7,644 nt of DNA from Candidatus Latescibacterota bacterium (lineage in GTDB: Bacteria; Latescibacterota; Latescibacteria; Latescibacterales; Latescibacteraceae), in assembly GCA_018656855.1 (NCBI GenBank), contig JABHYP010000215.1, positions 1 to 7,644 of the forward strand, written 5' to 3'. Under the pieces are notes generated by a model. The model was not told the DNA's origin. It was given only the letters and a program-made list of their open reading frames with translations, and did not search any database. A program made the translations under genes and the position numbers. Of the stretch, positions 6,034 to 7,644 are shown one piece after another; positions within the stretch are counted from its first letter, which is position 1; the number at the start of each line of letters is the position of its first letter.

Positions 6034-6048
6034 AAACATCTTTGGAAT

Positions 6049-6612
6049 GTGAAAATTTTGCATATAGAAAAAGCAAAAACCGGCGATGTCGCTGCATTAA
6101 ATCAACTGCTCGATCAATATAAAGATGTCGCGTTCTCGATTGCGTTCAGGATCCTAAAAAACAAAGATGATGCAGAAGATGTTGTACAGGATTCATTTGT
6201 TAAAGTATTCAAATCCATCAAACAATTTCGAAATGAATCCAGGTTCTCAACATGGCTGTATCGAATTGTTTACAATGAATCGATACGCGCCCTAAAATGT
6301 GACAGTCATTTTATATACTCCGATGTCCATGAGAACGATGCGGTTGTTGATTATCCAATGATAGACGATGCTTTGCAGAACCTTGTTACCACAGAGCGTA
6401 AAAAGATAATCAGAGAGGCTTTAGATCAATTACATGCCAATGAAAGTCTGGTTTTGACACTTTTCTACCTTGAAGAAAAAAACATACGAGAAATACACAA
6501 AATCACTCAATTATCCAAAACTAATATCAAAGTGATTATGCATAGGGCAAGAAAAAATCTCTATACCATCCTGAAAAGAATGTTAAAAAATGAAATGGAC
6601 TACCTGACATGA
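6049..6612 (+). CDS. ECF-type (sigma-70 family) RNA polymerase sigma factor
   Basis: This 187-residue protein has the two-domain ECF layout. Sigma region 2 spans about residues 20-82, with DAEDVVQDSFVKVFKSI and FRNESRFSTWLYRIVYNES. Region 4 spans about 120-175, with the helix-turn-helix REIHKITQLSKTNIKVIMHR followed by ARKNLYTIL. There are no regions 1.1 or 3. It should direct RNA polymerase to a small regulon, typically in response to envelope stress. The GTG start at 6049 has only a weak, too-close GGA; TTG at 6058 is an alternative three codons later. No earlier in-frame start exists, because the previous gene's stop is in this frame. It overlaps the next gene by four bases (ATGA), typical of a sigma and anti-sigma pair. 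The subgroup cannot be told by eye. Confidence 0.95.
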   Translation: MKILHIEKAKTGDVAALNQLLDQYKDVAFSIAFRILKNKDDAEDVVQDSFVKVFKSIKQFRNESRFSTWLYRIVYNESIRALKCDSHFIYSDVHENDAVVDYPMIDDALQNLVTTERKKIIREALDQLHANESLVLTLFYLEEKNIREIHKITQLSKTNIKVIMHRARKNLYTILKRMLKNEMDYLT

Positions 6613-6971
6613 AAAACCAAAAACACACCAATCAATTAAAATGGATTCTTGAAGAAGGGATGCACAAGATTCCTTCGGAAGATTTCAATACAAGAATTAT
6701 AGAAAAAGTCTTGTCTGAACGAGAGATGATTATCTTGAAACCGGGAATCAATTATTCTCTCTTACTGATATCGGCTGCGATGATTTTGTTGTTGTCCGGG
6801 TTGATTCTTTATGTACATGCACCATCTATGAATATCATACCATTCATATCAGATATTGATAACATTATAGAAAAGCTCTATATAGCGCTGTTTGCAGTCA
6901 CTGCCTTTTCGATATTCACTATACTCACTGATGTCTTGGAAAACCGTGGAGTATTGATAAAAGTATTTTAA
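6609..6971 (+). CDS. Two-helix membrane protein, probable anti-sigma factor
   Basis: The 120-residue protein has a charged N-terminal part of about 45 residues and two membrane helices, at about 49-69 and 88-108. The N-terminal part contains IPSEDFNTRIIEKV (21-34), close to the PS-x-DF-x-x-R-[IV] pattern I recall from membrane proteins encoded beside ECF sigma factors in Bacteroidota. It contains no cysteine, so it lacks the HxxxCxxC motif of zinc-binding anti-sigma domains. The ATG at 6609 overlaps the sigma-factor stop (ATGA), implying coupled, near-equal synthesis. The likely role is to hold the sigma factor at the inner membrane. This is inferred from position and topology, not a recognised anti-sigma domain. 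Confidence 0.7.
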   Translation: MKNQKHTNQLKWILEEGMHKIPSEDFNTRIIEKVLSEREMIILKPGINYSLLLISAAMILLLSGLILYVHAPSMNIIPFISDIDNIIEKLYIALFAVTAFSIFTILTDVLENRGVLIKVF

Positions 6972-6977
6972 TAGTTG

Positions 6978-6991
6978 AACAATCGATTGTT
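6978..6991 (+). terminator. 14-bp palindrome after the sigma operon
   Basis: AACAATCGATTGTT is a perfect palindrome six bases after the stop of the last gene and is followed by TTATAT. As RNA it could form AACAA/TTGTT around TCGA, a weak AT-rich hairpin with a poor T tract. It may be a weak terminator or a protein-binding site. Confidence 0.35.
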
Positions 6992-7083
6992 TTATATAAA
7001 ATTCCGAAAAGTTAAGAAGTATACCATGAATTAAATTGTTTGTTAACCTGAGGAAGATGCAATCAGAAAAATAATATAATTTT

Positions 7084-7190
7084 AACTGCGGATGAACAAA
7101 GATAAAAATTCAATGTAGGGGGAAATCCCCGTGTTTGCCCGGATATGTATAATTTTAAATTCATTGTTTCTTTGCGGTTTTGCGAGAGAA
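7084..7190. repeat. Remnants of common dispersed intergenic repeats
   Basis: The convergent spacer 6972-7199 has no gene. It contains three pieces that resemble short repeats I know from many environmental genomes: AACTGCGGATGAACAAAGAT (7084-7103), a GTAGGGG...CCCC...TTTGCCC block with hairpin GGGG-AAAT-CCCC (7115-7140), and TTTCTTTGCGGTTTTGCGAG (about 7168-7187), which includes two TTTGCG words eight bases apart. The likeness is from memory; copy number must be counted in the genome. The hairpin might also help end leftward ispE transcripts, but a T run follows only after about 12 bases. Confidence 0.4.
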
Positions 7191-7199
7191 TATTTCACC

Positions 7200-7644
7200 T
7201 CAAGGGCAAGCTTTGACAATATAAACGCCTGCAAAACCATTTTTTAAAATTTTGGCACACCGGACGGCTTCTTCTTCGTTTTCAAAAATTCCTGTCATGC
7301 ACGAACCGCTGCCTGTTAGCAACGCCGCACGAGCCCCACATTTTATCAAATCGGTTTTTATCTGCTTTAATAAGGGATATTTATTGAACACAACCGGCTC
7401 AAAGTCGTTCATTAAAGCTCTGAAAAACTCATCGGCTTCAAGTGTTCCCTTTTTGAGCTTTTCTGTCATAGGCTGATAATCACCCATATCACTCCAACAT
7501 TCCCCGACAGCGCCGTACGCCCATGCCGTGGACACTCCGAATCCCGGATAAACAATAACATAGGTAAAGTCAAATGGCCATTGTACAAATGTGACAGTTT
7601 CGCCTCTTCCGCTCACCACTGCGGTTCCGCCTTTTATCAGAAAG
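7200..7644 (-). CDS. ispE: 4-diphosphocytidyl-2-C-methyl-D-erythritol kinase, C-terminal part (cut by window edge)
   Basis: IspE is a GHMP-family kinase of the MEP pathway that phosphorylates CDP-methylerythritol with ATP, a step towards isoprenoid precursors. About 147 C-terminal residues are visible; the frame is open to the window edge. The visible start, FLIKGGTAVVSGRGE, matches the family's PFFL-x-GG-x-A-x-x-x-GRGE segment. VIVYPGFGVSTAWAY follows, and the glycine-rich GHMP motif 3 appears as LLTGSGSCMTGIF, then the usual ending helix and strand. The N-terminal half, with the ATP-binding GLGSS-type motif and catalytic residues, lies outside the window. An internal GTG at 7619 sits in the middle of the fold and is not the true start. 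The stop is TGA at 7200-7202. The gene converges on the sigma-factor operon. Confidence 0.9.
   Translation of the reverse strand, partial: FLIKGGTAVVSGRGETVTFVQWPFDFTYVIVYPGFGVSTAWAYGAVGECWSDMGDYQPMTEKLKKGTLEADEFFRALMNDFEPVVFNKYPLLKQIKTDLIKCGARAALLTGSGSCMTGIFENEEEAVRCAKILKNGFAGVYIVKACP

Noticed and set aside
1..7644. CRISPR array, tRNA, rRNA, integrase or complete insertion sequence.
   Set aside because: No regularly spaced short repeats, no cloverleaf, no rRNA segments and no transposase or recombinase domains were seen on either strand.

Overview
The window looks like chromosomal DNA from an AT-rich, Gram-negative-type bacterium. No gene fixes the phylum. The pairing of an ECF sigma factor with a cysteine-free membrane partner and a DUF6249-type protein, plus a Lys-rich tail on ribosomal protein L21, would suit the FCB group (Bacteroidota, Ignavibacteria, Marinimicrobia and relatives) or a neighbouring uncultured phylum. 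This placement is inference.

Layout. At 1-63 there may be the last codons of a rightward gene. Positions 140-1251 hold a leftward ribosomal-protein operon, rplU (bL21 with a ~100-residue basic tail) then rpmA (bL27), with a promoter and a terminator. Positions 1252-1851 are a long divergent spacer that holds a stem-loop, a more GC-rich island open in frames on both strands (a candidate dispersed repeat), a candidate promoter and a 12-bp tandem repeat. Positions 1852-3477 encode the most striking gene: an RnfG/NqrC-like membrane-anchored protein with three tandem FMN-binding modules, each with an intact SGAT flavinylation motif. Modules 2 and 3 are a recent 540-bp duplication. Positions 3478-4107 are a gene-free spacer. 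Positions 4108-5568 encode an exported protein with an HEFSH zinc-protease motif. A perfect 15-bp inverted repeat (5596-5668) around an extended -10 promoter precedes a three-gene operon at 5695-6971: DUF6249-like membrane protein, ECF sigma factor, and two-helix membrane protein (probable anti-sigma). After a repeat-bearing convergent spacer, the C-terminal part of ispE runs leftward to the window edge (7200-7644).

How the genes work together. rplU and rpmA supply the large ribosomal subunit, and ispE belongs to the MEP isoprenoid pathway. The triple-flavin protein probably serves as an extracytoplasmic electron conduit but has no rnf neighbours here. The sigma operon is a compact envelope-signalling unit. 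The nearby exported protease-like gene might be a partner or target, but that rests only on proximity. The best candidates for novelty are the three-flavin RnfG-like protein with its altered ETPGLG loops, and the inverted repeat framing the sigma-operon promoter.
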